NCBI GenBank assembly: GCA_964436865.1
Contig: CAYTFK010000105.1
Location: forward strand, 1-19,551
DNA: 19,551 nucleotides
From: JAXGPP01 sp964436865
GTDB taxonomy: Bacteria > Planctomycetota > Planctomycetia > Pirellulales > Thermoguttaceae
Direction: 5' to 3'
Numbering within the stretch: the stretch's first letter is position 1; each line of letters starts with the position of its first letter. Below the pieces are notes generated by a model, which saw only the letters and a program-made list of their open reading frames with translations, did not search any database and was not told where the DNA came from. Shown in pieces: positions 6,438-14,322 of this stretch. A program made the translations under genes and the position numbers.

Positions 6438-8627
6438 ATGCCTAATGCCATCCGCTTCGTGCTTGCGCTGCACAACCACCAACCCATCGGCAACTTCGAT
6501 CACGTCATCGAACAGGCCTACCAGGAGAGTTACCGCCCGTTTCTGGAGTGGTTTGGCCGCTACGAATCGTTGAAGATCGCCCTGCACACCAGCGGATCGC
6601 TGATTGAGTGGCTGGACGCCCACCACCCGGACTACCTGGACCACGTGGCCGAACTGGTCCAGCAGGGCCGGATCGAGATCGTCGGCGGGCCGTTTTTCGA
6701 GCCGATCCTGGCGATGATCCCCTCTCGGGACCGCATCGGGCAGATTCGCAGCTACACCGAATGGCTTTCCAAGCGGTTGGGCGCCTCGGTGCGCGGGATG
6801 TGGCTGCCGGAACGGGTGTGGGAGCAGTCGTTCACGCGGGACCTGGCGGCGGCGGGGATGGAGTACACCATTCTGGACGACTTCCATTTCAAGAACGCGG
6901 GGTGGAACGAGTCGCAGCTTCACGGCCACTACGTTACGGAGGACGACGGGAGGATGCTGTCGATCTTCCCGGGCAGCGAGCGATTGCGGTACCTGATTCC
7001 GTTTGGGCAACCGCACGAAGTGATCGAATACCTGATTCGAGTGGCGGACGAGCACCCCGGCGCGGTGATCGTATTTGGCGACGACGGCGAGAAGCTGGGC
7101 ACGTGGCCGGAGACGCACAAGCACTGCTATCACGACGGCTGGCTGGAGCGGTTCTTCAACGTGCTGGTGGAGAATCAGCACTGGCTGCAGGTGACGACGT
7201 TCTCCGAAGCGCTCGATCACACCCAGCCGGTGGGCAAGATCTACCTGCCCGACAGCAGCTATCGCGAGATGACTGAGTGGGCGCTGCCGGCCGAGCAGCT
7301 TGTGGAGTACGACCGGACGGTCCACGAGTTGGAGCACGATCCGCGCTGGCCGGCGGTGAAGCGGTTTGTCCGCGGCGGCTTCTGGCGGAACTTCAAGGTG
7401 AAGTACGTCGAGTCGGACGAGATGTATTCGCGGATGATGAACATCAGCCGCCGGCTGGAGCAAGCAGTGCAAGCGGGCGCGCCGCACGAGATCGTGGACC
7501 GCGCCCGGGCAGAACTGTATCGCGGCCAGTGCAACTGCGGCTACTGGCACGGCGCATTCGGCGGGATCTACCTGCCGCATCTCCGCAACGCGGTGTATCG
7601 GCACCTGATCGCGGCCGACAACCTGCTCAACGAGGCCCAGGGACGGCCGGAGAGCTGGATCGAAGCCAAGGCCGAGGACTTCAACTTCGACGCCGCGCCG
7701 GAAGTGCAGCTTGCCAACGATCGGCTCAATGCCCTGATCGCGCCGCGGCGCGGCGGGCACCTTTACGAGCTGGACGTGCGGTCGATCTGCCACAACCTGC
7801 TGGCGACGATCACCCGGCGGCCGGAGGCGTATCACCGCAAGGTGCTTGGCGGCGGCAACAACGGCAACGGCAGTTGCGCGAGCATTCACGAACGGGTGGT
7901 GTTCAAGCAGGCCGGGCTCGACCAGCGGATCCAGTACGACAGTTACCCCCGCAAGAGCCTCGTCGACCTGTTCTACGATCACGGCGTGACGCTGGAGGCG
8001 GTGGCGGCCGGCCAGGCCGCGCAGCGGGGCGACTTCGTGGGCGGCGAGTACGAAGCCAAGCTCCGCCGCAACCCGGACCGCATCCAGGTGCTGATGATCC
8101 GCGACGGCCAGGCGTTTGGGATGCCGATTCGCATCAACAAGGGGTTGACGCTCAATGCCGGCAGCTCGACGCTGGAGATCGCCTACCTGTTGGAGGGCCT
8201 GCCCCAGGACCGCCCGCTGCATTTCGCCGTCGAGTTCAATTTCGCCGGAATGCCCGCCGGAGCTGACGACCGCTACTTCTATGAGCGGCATCCAGAGCAG
8301 CAACCGGAATTTCCCAACCGCTATGGCCAACTGGGCACTCGGCTGGACCTGAGCGGCGTTCAGGGTTTAGGACTGGTCGACGAGTGGCTGGGGATTGACG
8401 TCGGGCTGACGGCATCGCAGCCGACCGGCTTCTGGACCTTCCCGGTGGAAACGGTCAGCCAGTCGGAAGGCGGATTTGAGCTGGTCCATCAATCGGTAGC
8501 CGTCCAGCCGCACTGGCTGGCGGTGGGCGACAGCCAGGGCCGATGGTCGGTGACGCTCGAGCTATCGATCGACACCAGCCGCGCCGAGCGCCGCATGGAA
8601 CAGCACGCTTTCGCCAGCGCACGGTAA
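6438..8627 (+). CDS. GH57 4-alpha-glucanotransferase/alpha-amylase-type enzyme
   Basis: A 729-residue GH57 protein resembling the Thermococcus litoralis 4-alpha-glucanotransferase, with C-terminal beta-sandwich domains (DUF1925/DUF1926 type). It should transfer or hydrolyse alpha-1,4-glucan segments, and no signal peptide suggests the cytoplasm. Conserved regions: LHNHQPIGNF near the N-terminus; GRIEIVGGPFFEPIL; GMWLPERVWE with predicted nucleophile E125 (T. litoralis E123); and FGDDGEKLGTWPE with predicted acid/base D216 (T. litoralis D214). The constant offset of two residues supports the ATG at 6438. An in-frame ATG at 6324 would add 38 residues without family similarity. The upstream ribosome binding site is weak. 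It is the last gene of the glucan block and is followed by a strong terminator. Paired with glgA it may trim or recycle linear maltodextrins. Confidence 0.92.
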   Translation: MPNAIRFVLALHNHQPIGNFDHVIEQAYQESYRPFLEWFGRYESLKIALHTSGSLIEWLDAHHPDYLDHVAELVQQGRIEIVGGPFFEPILAMIPSRDRIGQIRSYTEWLSKRLGASVRGMWLPERVWEQSFTRDLAAAGMEYTILDDFHFKNAGWNESQLHGHYVTEDDGRMLSIFPGSERLRYLIPFGQPHEVIEYLIRVADEHPGAVIVFGDDGEKLGTWPETHKHCYHDGWLERFFNVLVENQHWLQVTTFSEALDHTQPVGKIYLPDSSYREMTEWALPAEQLVEYDRTVHELEHDPRWPAVKRFVRGGFWRNFKVKYVESDEMYSRMMNISRRLEQAVQAGAPHEIVDRARAELYRGQCNCGYWHGAFGGIYLPHLRNAVYRHLIAADNLLNEAQGRPESWIEAKAEDFNFDAAPEVQLANDRLNALIAPRRGGHLYELDVRSICHNLLATITRRPEAYHRKVLGGGNNGNGSCASIHERVVFKQAGLDQRIQYDSYPRKSLVDLFYDHGVTLEAVAAGQAAQRGDFVGGEYEAKLRRNPDRIQVLMIRDGQAFGMPIRINKGLTLNAGSSTLEIAYLLEGLPQDRPLHFAVEFNFAGMPAGADDRYFYERHPEQQPEFPNRYGQLGTRLDLSGVQGLGLVDEWLGIDVGLTASQPTGFWTFPVETVSQSEGGFELVHQSVAVQPHWLAVGDSQGRWSVTLELSIDTSRAERRMEQHAFASAR

Positions 8628-8663
8628 CGGCACGATCTTCGCTGATTTCTCACGTGGCAAGCG

Positions 8664-8700
8664 CCGGGGGCAGCCAGAAGCTGCCCCCGGTCGTTTTCTT
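8664..8700 (+). terminator. Rho-independent terminator after the glucan gene block
   Basis: A perfect 10-base-pair GC-rich stem (arms 8664-8673 and 8681-8690) with a 7-base loop, followed by the T-rich stretch TCGTTTTCTT. It lies 36 bases after the stop of the second GH57 gene. On the minus strand no T-run follows the stem, so it acts for the plus-strand genes and separates them from the GH62 gene, which ends at 8721 on the other strand. Confidence 0.9.
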
Positions 8701-8720
8701 GTGTGTCTTGAGAGGCGCGT

Positions 8721-9620
8721 TCAATCGCCCGGCGTCAGCATCCCGATCCGCCACTGGAACTGGCCGTAGCTGCTGCCCGCCTTGTCCTTGTCCCACATGC
8801 CCTGGAACACGAATCTCAAGTGGTTGGGATCGACTGTCAGCGTCTGGTCGTATCCGTCGCGGATGAGTTCGCCGTGACTGACGTTGTCGGTCCATGGCTC
8901 CACGCCGCGGGCCGGCCGGATGTTGTTCCATCCGGCGAAGGGTTTCTCGGCGGTATCGGCGAGAGGGGTCCACTCGCCATCGAGGCGGTCGGCCAGATAG
9001 GCCTTGTAGTACCGCCGGCCATTTTCCTCGACGATCGTCAGGTACTTGTCCGTGCCTTTGAGCCTGTAGGTGTGGCTGGCTTCAAAGATCCTGGCCTCCA
9101 GCGCCAGTTCGCAGTGGCCAAAGCCCCGCGGAAAGTCGTCCAGAGCGGTCCACAGCCGCCACATCTTGCCGTTCAGGCTGGTGAAAAACAGGTAAGCGCG
9201 GTCGGCATCGCAGATGATCCAGTAGTCGAGCCCTCCGACCAGGCGCGGGTCGTTCTCGCCGCCGTCGAGGATCGGCGCGGCCCGCGTCCAGGAATCGGGA
9301 TCGGCGATCGTGGCAGTCGTCGAAAAGGCGACCCACATGAACTTCGCACCGGGCACGCCCATCTGGTAGATCAAGTACCACTTCTTGTGTGGAGTGAAGT
9401 AGAAGACCTGCGGGGCGCAGTAGTAGTCGCTGTCGCTGATCTTCAGGATGGTGCGAGGAGACCGGTCGGCGTCCTCCCATTTCTCGAACGAGCAGTACTC
9501 GATGGCCGAGCGCCCCGGCAGTTTGACGGTCATGAAGACGTGCCATTTCCCGTCGTGAAACACGACCGTGGGATCCTTCTGTGCCCGGCTGGGATCGCGG
9601 TCGCGCTTCTCGGGGGCGAT
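8721..9620 (-). CDS. GH62 alpha-L-arabinofuranosidase, 5' end lost in scaffold gap
   Basis: About 299 residues, almost the whole catalytic five-bladed beta-propeller of glycoside hydrolase family 62. These inverting enzymes remove arabinofuranose side chains from xylan or arabinan, normally outside the cell. Family landmarks in order: KDPTVVF with the predicted general-base Asp (codon 9573-9575); CAPQVFYFTP and KKWYLIYQ; GLDYWIICD with the central Asp (9225-9227); FPRGFG; IFEASHTY with the predicted acid Glu (9081-9083); FAGWNNI; SHGELIRDG; and the C-terminal LRFVFQG. The stop is at 8721-8723. The start, and the signal peptide expected for this family, lie in or beyond the N run at 9621-9720, so the model is partial. 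GH62 is known mainly from fungi and actinobacteria, so a copy here is unusual and may reflect transfer. It is transcribed away from the GH30-like gene on the far side of the gap. Confidence 0.88.
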   Translation of the reverse strand: MAPEKRDRDPSRAQKDPTVVFHDGKWHVFMTVKLPGRSAIEYCSFEKWEDADRSPRTILKISDSDYYCAPQVFYFTPHKKWYLIYQMGVPGAKFMWVAFSTTATIADPDSWTRAAPILDGGENDPRLVGGLDYWIICDADRAYLFFTSLNGKMWRLWTALDDFPRGFGHCELALEARIFEASHTYRLKGTDKYLTIVEENGRRYYKAYLADRLDGEWTPLADTAEKPFAGWNNIRPARGVEPWTDNVSHGELIRDGYDQTLTVDPNHLRFVFQGMWDKDKAGSSYGQFQWRIGMLTPGD

Positions 9621-9720
9621 NNNNNNNNNNNNNNNNNNNNNNNNNNNNNNNNNNNNNNNNNNNNNNNNNNNNNNNNNNNNNNNNNNNNNNNNNNNNNNNN
9701 NNNNNNNNNNNNNNNNNNNN
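9621..9720. other. Scaffold gap (100 N)
   Basis: One hundred consecutive N bases, the usual placeholder for a gap of unknown length. The 5' ends of two outward-facing glycosidase genes point into it, so it hides both N-termini, any signal peptides and any divergent promoter. The true distance, and even the adjacency of the two sides, depends on read-pair evidence. Confidence 0.98.
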
Positions 9721-11544
9721 GGATGGGGTTCGCAGCGGAGTCTCGCGGATGTCCAGCGTCCGCGGTTCGCCCAGGAGGGCGGCAAGACGACCTGGTCGGG
9801 AAGCATTCCGATGGGGGCAGAACAGAGGTACCGCTTCGAGCAGACGCTCGAAGAGACGGGCGGTGGGATGGCGCTGTCTTTGAGTGTAACCGCCGAGGCC
9901 GACATCGCGACCGAGGGCGTCTACTTCTGGATTGATATGCCGATCCGGCTTTTTGCCGGAGGCGAGTGCCGACTGTCCGATGGGGAGGCGCCGCGAAGCA
10001 CGGTGTTGCCCGTTGAGAAGCCGGCCCAGCGGCACTTCGCACGGGGAAAGGCGGACCGGATCGTGATCGCCGCCCCGCAGGACCGGGCGCGCCTGGAACT
10101 CACACTGGATCGCCCACTGCCGGTGACGGTTCAGGACACGCGCGAATGGGGCGGCGGCGACTATTCCGCATTCATCCAACTGGCAGCGTCGCTGAAGGCT
10201 GGTGAGACTGCCGCAGCGACGATCACGATGACGCTCGCCGGCACGCCGGACAACAGGCCCGCGCAACTCGCTGTCGACCCCAACAACGTCCGTTACCGTT
10301 TCGACGGCTTCGGCGGGAACTACTGTTTCGGCATCGAGTCGCCGGTGACGCAGTACACGCTCGAGCACTTGAACGTGGCTTGGGCCCGCACCGAAATGAG
10401 CCTGGCGCTTTGGGAACCGGAGAATGACAACGACACCCCAGACGCGGTGAACTGGAAGGCTTTCCAGGAGCGTGACACGGCGGATTCCCGACTGCGACGC
10501 GAATGGCTGCTGATGAAGCAGATCCAGGACAAGAGCATCCCCTATGTGATCAGCGCATGGCGCATGCCCGGATGGCTCACCGAGCCGACCGGGCGGCGAT
10601 CCGAGTCGCGTAGCCGTCGGCTCCGCCCCGAGATGTGGCCTGAAATGCTGGAGGCGGTCGGTTCGTACCTGGTGTACGCGAAGGAACACTACGGCGTCGA
10701 GCCGGATCTCTTCTCGTTCAACGAGGCGAACATCGGTGTCGATCTGCTCCTCTCCGCCGAGGAGCACCGCGAGATGAATAAGCGCCTTGGCGCCCATCTG
10801 AAAGGGCTGGGGCTGAAGACGAAGATGCTTCTGGGCGATACCGGCAGCGCACGGGGCACGCACGTCTACTGCCTGCCGACGGCGAACGATCGCGAGGCGA
10901 TGCAGTACGTCGGCGCGATCGCGTTTCACTCCTGGGGCGGGGCCAGCCCGGAGGAGTACCAGGCCTGGGCCGACCTGGCCGACCGCCTGGAGTTGCCGCT
11001 TCTGGACACAGAGTTGGGCGTCGACGCGGGAGCCTACCGCGATCGCTCCTACGATTCATTTTTCTACGCGATGCGCGAGGTGGAGATGTACCAGGAGGTC
11101 GTACTTCACGCTCGCGTGCGCGGCACGCAGCAGTGGGAGTTTACCAGCGACTACAGCATCGTGCACGAGACGAAGGACGCCGCGGGCAAGAGCCTGATCG
11201 AGCCGACCGCGAGGTTCCATTTCGTGAAGCAGTTCTGCAACCTGACACCAAAGGGATCCGACGTGCTCGCAACGACGAGCGATCATCCGAAGGTGTTGCT
11301 CACGGCGTTTCGCGGAAAGGGCGGCACTTTCACGCTGCACGTTTCCAACCTCGGCGCCGGCCGCATGGCGAAGGTTACTGGTCTTCCGGCTGACGTGCGC
11401 CGCCTGCGGGCCGTTCGCACAAGCCAGAGCGAGGGCTTCCAGGAGTTGTCGCCGCTTGAGCCGCGACAGGGCGTGTTGGAGCTGGAACTTGCGCCGCAGT
11501 CGCTATTGACGCTGACGACGATGCAACAGGACAGACGTGATTGA
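9721..11544 (+). CDS. GH30-like clan A glycoside hydrolase, 5' end lost in scaffold gap
   Basis: About 607 visible residues; the start lies in or beyond the gap. The first roughly 190 residues are beta-rich with no clear family. A TIM-barrel segment then opens with FDGFGGNYCF (from 10300), like the GFGG strand of GH30. The predicted acid/base is the Glu in FSFNEAN (codon 10723-10725) and the predicted nucleophile the Glu in LLDTELG (11011-11013), the strand 4 and strand 7 positions of clan A. The C-terminal 90 or so residues form the short beta-domain typical of GH30, ending in LLTLTT. GH30 members cut xylan, beta-glucans, fucosides or glucosylceramide. With the GH62 neighbour, xylan or another arabinose-bearing glycan is plausible but not shown. 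The N-terminal domain and the NYCF variant suggest a distant subfamily. Retaining hydrolysis and secretion are expected from family and context. Confidence 0.8.
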   Translation, partial: GWGSQRSLADVQRPRFAQEGGKTTWSGSIPMGAEQRYRFEQTLEETGGGMALSLSVTAEADIATEGVYFWIDMPIRLFAGGECRLSDGEAPRSTVLPVEKPAQRHFARGKADRIVIAAPQDRARLELTLDRPLPVTVQDTREWGGGDYSAFIQLAASLKAGETAAATITMTLAGTPDNRPAQLAVDPNNVRYRFDGFGGNYCFGIESPVTQYTLEHLNVAWARTEMSLALWEPENDNDTPDAVNWKAFQERDTADSRLRREWLLMKQIQDKSIPYVISAWRMPGWLTEPTGRRSESRSRRLRPEMWPEMLEAVGSYLVYAKEHYGVEPDLFSFNEANIGVDLLLSAEEHREMNKRLGAHLKGLGLKTKMLLGDTGSARGTHVYCLPTANDREAMQYVGAIAFHSWGGASPEEYQAWADLADRLELPLLDTELGVDAGAYRDRSYDSFFYAMREVEMYQEVVLHARVRGTQQWEFTSDYSIVHETKDAAGKSLIEPTARFHFVKQFCNLTPKGSDVLATTSDHPKVLLTAFRGKGGTFTLHVSNLGAGRMAKVTGLPADVRRLRAVRTSQSEGFQELSPLEPRQGVLELELAPQSLLTLTTMQQDRRD

Positions 11545-11571
11545 CCTTCCTGTTGGAGATCAGAGGTCAAT
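11540..11571 (+). repeat. Inverted repeat overlapping the GH30-like stop codon
   Basis: Eight-base arms ATTGACCT (11540-11547) and AGGTCAAT (11564-11571) around a 16-base spacer. The first arm overlaps the TGA. With no T-run and a long loop it is a weak terminator candidate; it could equally be an operator-like site or chance. Confidence 0.35.
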
Positions 11572-11713
11572 ACGGCTGCGGCCGGGGAAGAACGGCAATT
11601 GTCGGATCGCTGACTTCTGGGCAGCCGCAGAACTGGAGGCGTGGTCACGGGTTCAATCCGGTGGGGCTTGCGTCAACTGCTCGAATTCGCTGTGTGGAGT
11701 TCATTTGCCTTGT

Positions 11714-11720
11714 GGAGGAG
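11714..11720 (+). promoter_or_regulatory. Strong ribosome binding site, sets the start of the EF-hand/methyltransferase gene
   Basis: GGAGGAG ends four bases before the ATG at 11725. The open frame extends upstream to 11641, but this near-perfect Shine-Dalgarno and the signal peptide directly after 11725 fix the start there. Confidence 0.85.
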
Positions 11721-11724
11721 TAGT

Positions 11725-12654
11725 ATGAGACGTTTGATCGGTTTTCTGGGGATGGCGGTACTGACATGGTCGGCCCTGGCGACAGCGCTTAGCGCCCAGC
11801 CGCCTGGCCAGGGGCCCCGCGGCGGAGCGTTCGGCCCGATGAGGCTTCCTGCCATGAGCGCGCTGGACGCCAACAACGATGGGGAGCTCTCGGCAGAGGA
11901 GATCGCCGGGGCAGCGGAATCGCTGAAGAAGCTCGACAGGAATCAGGACGGACGGCTAAGTCGCGATGAGCTCGGCCCCCCCATGGGAGACCGGGGGCGT
12001 CAAGGAGGTCCGGGCGAGCCGCGGCGAATGGAGCCCCGGCCGGGAGCACCGAGTCCGGCGGGCGGATCGGGCCAGATAGAGAACGCCCCCCTGGCAGGCG
12101 ACGAGGCCGAGCAGAAGATCCTCAAGAGCCTGCAGGAGATCGCTCAGGAACAGGGCCGGATGTTGAACGTCCCGGTCCAGGACGGCCGGCTGCTGCGGCT
12201 GCTGGTGGAGGCGATTGACGCCAAGAAGGTCGTTGAATTTGGCACGTCGAACGGTATTTCAGGGATCTGGATCGGCAATGCACTCCGCAAGACCGGCGGA
12301 AAGCTGATCACTCACGAAATCCAAGCGGATGTGGCCGCCCTGGCCCGCAAGAACTTCGCCAGAGCCGGAGTGGCTGAGTTTGTGACCGTCGTCGAAGGAG
12401 ACGGGCATGAAAAAGCTGCCGAGTTGGAAGGGCCGATCGACCTGGTCTTCATCGACGCGGATAAGGAAGGCTACCCGGATTACCTTCGGAAGACGCTCCC
12501 CTTGGTTCGGCCAGGTGGATTGATCGTGGCCCACAACGTGAATCCCCAGATGGCCAACTCGGAGTATGTAAAGGCCGTCACGACCGATCCAGCCCTGGAG
12601 ACGGTCTTCTATACAGAGGGGGGTGGGATAAGTGTGACGCTGAAGAAGCGATAG
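11725..12654 (+). CDS. Exported EF-hand protein with O-methyltransferase domain
   Basis: A 309-residue protein with three parts. Residues 1-21 or so are a Sec signal peptide (RR, a hydrophobic core, then an ATA cleavage site). Residues 48-59 and 71-82 are two canonical EF-hand calcium loops (DANNDGELSAEE and DRNQDGRLSRDE). A Gly/Pro/Arg-rich linker follows to about 115. Residues 125-309 form a class I SAM-dependent methyltransferase of the family-3 O-methyltransferase type (COG4122, catechol/caffeoyl-CoA OMT-like): VEFGTSNGISG (170-180) is the SAM loop and DLVFIDADKEGYPDY (239-253) includes the expected metal ligand D244. The usual Asp-Asn metal pair on the following strand reads H270-N271, so one metal ligand is changed. 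Exported methyltransferases are puzzling because SAM is cytoplasmic, so the domain may bind rather than catalyse, or act before export. Reading of the domains is firm; function is open. Confidence 0.88.
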   Translation: MRRLIGFLGMAVLTWSALATALSAQPPGQGPRGGAFGPMRLPAMSALDANNDGELSAEEIAGAAESLKKLDRNQDGRLSRDELGPPMGDRGRQGGPGEPRRMEPRPGAPSPAGGSGQIENAPLAGDEAEQKILKSLQEIAQEQGRMLNVPVQDGRLLRLLVEAIDAKKVVEFGTSNGISGIWIGNALRKTGGKLITHEIQADVAALARKNFARAGVAEFVTVVEGDGHEKAAELEGPIDLVFIDADKEGYPDYLRKTLPLVRPGGLIVAHNVNPQMANSEYVKAVTTDPALETVFYTEGGGISVTLKKR

Positions 12655-12709
12655 GTCACATCGGGGCATCCGCGGAAGTGCATTTCATGCTCCAATGACC
12701 GAGCGACTG

Positions 12710-12747
12710 CCCGCTCCAAGCCGCCCATCGCGGCGGCTTGGAGTGGG
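12710..12747. terminator. Long stem-loop between convergent genes (possible bidirectional terminator)
   Basis: Arms 12710-12725 and 12732-12747 pair over 16 positions with one G-T mismatch (wobble in RNA) and a 6-base loop. It lies between the plus-strand methyltransferase gene (stop 12654) and the minus-strand sulfatase gene (stop 12831). Neither strand has a T-run after it, so it is not a classic intrinsic terminator. It may still stop or protect transcripts from both sides. Confidence 0.5.
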
Positions 12748-12830
12748 CGGCGGGGTAGCCGATGGCAGACTGCCGGTTCCGATGAGGCAGGCAGCAGTGG
12801 TGTCTCTCAGCCGGGAGAGCGGGGGCGTCG

Positions 12831-14267
12831 TCACTGCTTCCTGGCTTGGGATGGCTTTTTCTGCGGCTGCCATCGCGGCTCCCACTCAGGCAATTCAGTG
12901 CGGGCGGTCTGCAGATAGGCGCCGATCTTCTCGGCCATTTCGGGATGATCGGCTGCGACGTTGGTCTTTTCGGCGATGTCGTTCTGCAGATCGTAAAGCA
13001 CGACCGGCGCGTCGGGGCTGCCGGAGCGGATGCCTTTCCAGCGTCCCTGGTAGAGCGCCGCCTGCTTGAAGCCCCCTTCGTGGAACTCCCAGTAGAGGAA
13101 CTCGTGCCGTTTCTGCGAGCCTGTCTGCCCTAAGAGGGTCGGCACCAGGCTGAGCGAGTCGCGCTCGGCAGGCACGGGCGCGCCGGCCAGGTCGGCGGCC
13201 GTGGCCATCCAGTCGCCGAAGTAGCCGACGTGGGCGCTTTCGGTGCCGGGCGCTACCTTTCCCGGCCACCAGGCGATGAAGGGGACGCGGATACCGCCGT
13301 CGGTCAGGCTTCGCTTGATGCCCGTCAGCGGACCGGAAGGGTTGAATCGCGTGAGGTCGTGCTTGCTTTCGTTGTGTGGCCCGTTGTCGCTGGTGAAGAT
13401 GACGAGCGTTTTCTCGGCGAGCCCTTGCTGCCGGAGCGCGTCGAGCATCCGGCCGACGTAGCCATCCAGCCGGGTGATCATCGCCGCGTGCCCCTTGTCC
13501 TGCTTGGGCCAGTCCTTGCCGGCATAAGGGCCGTAGTCGGGCACGTGGGCGCCGTCGCCGAGGATGCGACTTCGTTCGTTGTTTGCGTGCGGGATCACCA
13601 TGCTCCAGTAGAGGAAGAAAGGGCCCGCCTTGTTTTCGGTGACGAACTTCAGGGCTTCGTCGGCAAACAGATCGTCGGCGTAGACCTTCGCTTCGGTGGC
13701 ATAGCCGGCGCCGCGGTCGCCCACTGGCGTGACAACATTGGGGAGTTCCACACGCTCGTCGTTCCGCCAGAGGAAAGCCGGGAAATGATTGTGGGCGTGA
13801 CCCTGATTGAGGTAGCCGAAGAAGTAGTCGAAGCCGTGCTTGCGCGGCAAGCCGCTTTCGGCCGGGCCGATATCGCCGAGGCCCCACTTGCCGATAAGTG
13901 CGGTGCGGTAGCCGGCATTTTTCAACAGACCGGCTACGGTAACGTCGCCCGGCTTGAGCGCCTGGGCCGAGGGATTGGCAGTGCCGGCATTGCCGCGCAC
14001 GCGGGTGCGGCCGTGGTGCTGCCCCGTCATGAGCACGCTGCGCGACGGTGCGCACACCGTGGCCCCGGCGTAGAACTGCGTGAAGCGCAGGCCCTCGGCA
14101 GCCATGCGGTCGAGGCACGGCGTATGGATGACCTTCTGGCCATAGCAGCCCAACTCGCCGTAACCGAGGTCGTCGGCCATGATCCAAATCAGGTTGGGCT
14201 GGTCGGCCCCCGTTGCCTGGGCCGCGAGAAGGAACAGGGGCAAGAATACGGCGATCGAGAGCCTCAT
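12831..14267 (-). CDS. Secreted formylglycine sulfatase, GKWG-type (family S1)
   Basis: A 478-residue arylsulfatase-like enzyme that removes sulfate esters; the natural substrate is unknown. A signal peptide (residues 1-21, ending AQATGA) predicts export. Metal ligands D32-D33 lie in IMADDLGYGELGCYG. C72 in CAPSR (72-76) is the Cys converted to formylglycine, with R76. D294-N295 in TSDNG complete the metal site, and H227 fits a further active-site His. The usual GKWH motif reads G126-K127-W128-G129, so the His (H125 in human arylsulfatase A) is Gly. Such GKWG enzymes form a recognisable bacterial subgroup as far as I know. The C-terminus is a short beta-domain and a Lys/Gln-rich tail. A GAGG nine bases before the ATG supports the start. 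It is the last of four sulfatase genes, 55 bases after the previous one. Confidence 0.94.
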   Translation of the reverse strand: MRLSIAVFLPLFLLAAQATGADQPNLIWIMADDLGYGELGCYGQKVIHTPCLDRMAAEGLRFTQFYAGATVCAPSRSVLMTGQHHGRTRVRGNAGTANPSAQALKPGDVTVAGLLKNAGYRTALIGKWGLGDIGPAESGLPRKHGFDYFFGYLNQGHAHNHFPAFLWRNDERVELPNVVTPVGDRGAGYATEAKVYADDLFADEALKFVTENKAGPFFLYWSMVIPHANNERSRILGDGAHVPDYGPYAGKDWPKQDKGHAAMITRLDGYVGRMLDALRQQGLAEKTLVIFTSDNGPHNESKHDLTRFNPSGPLTGIKRSLTDGGIRVPFIAWWPGKVAPGTESAHVGYFGDWMATAADLAGAPVPAERDSLSLVPTLLGQTGSQKRHEFLYWEFHEGGFKQAALYQGRWKGIRSGSPDAPVVLYDLQNDIAEKTNVAADHPEMAEKIGAYLQTARTELPEWEPRWQPQKKPSQARKQ

Positions 14268-14322
14268 GACAGATTGCCTCGTAATGGCTGCGGCGGTTGT
14301 GTCTCGAATTCAGAATCCAATG

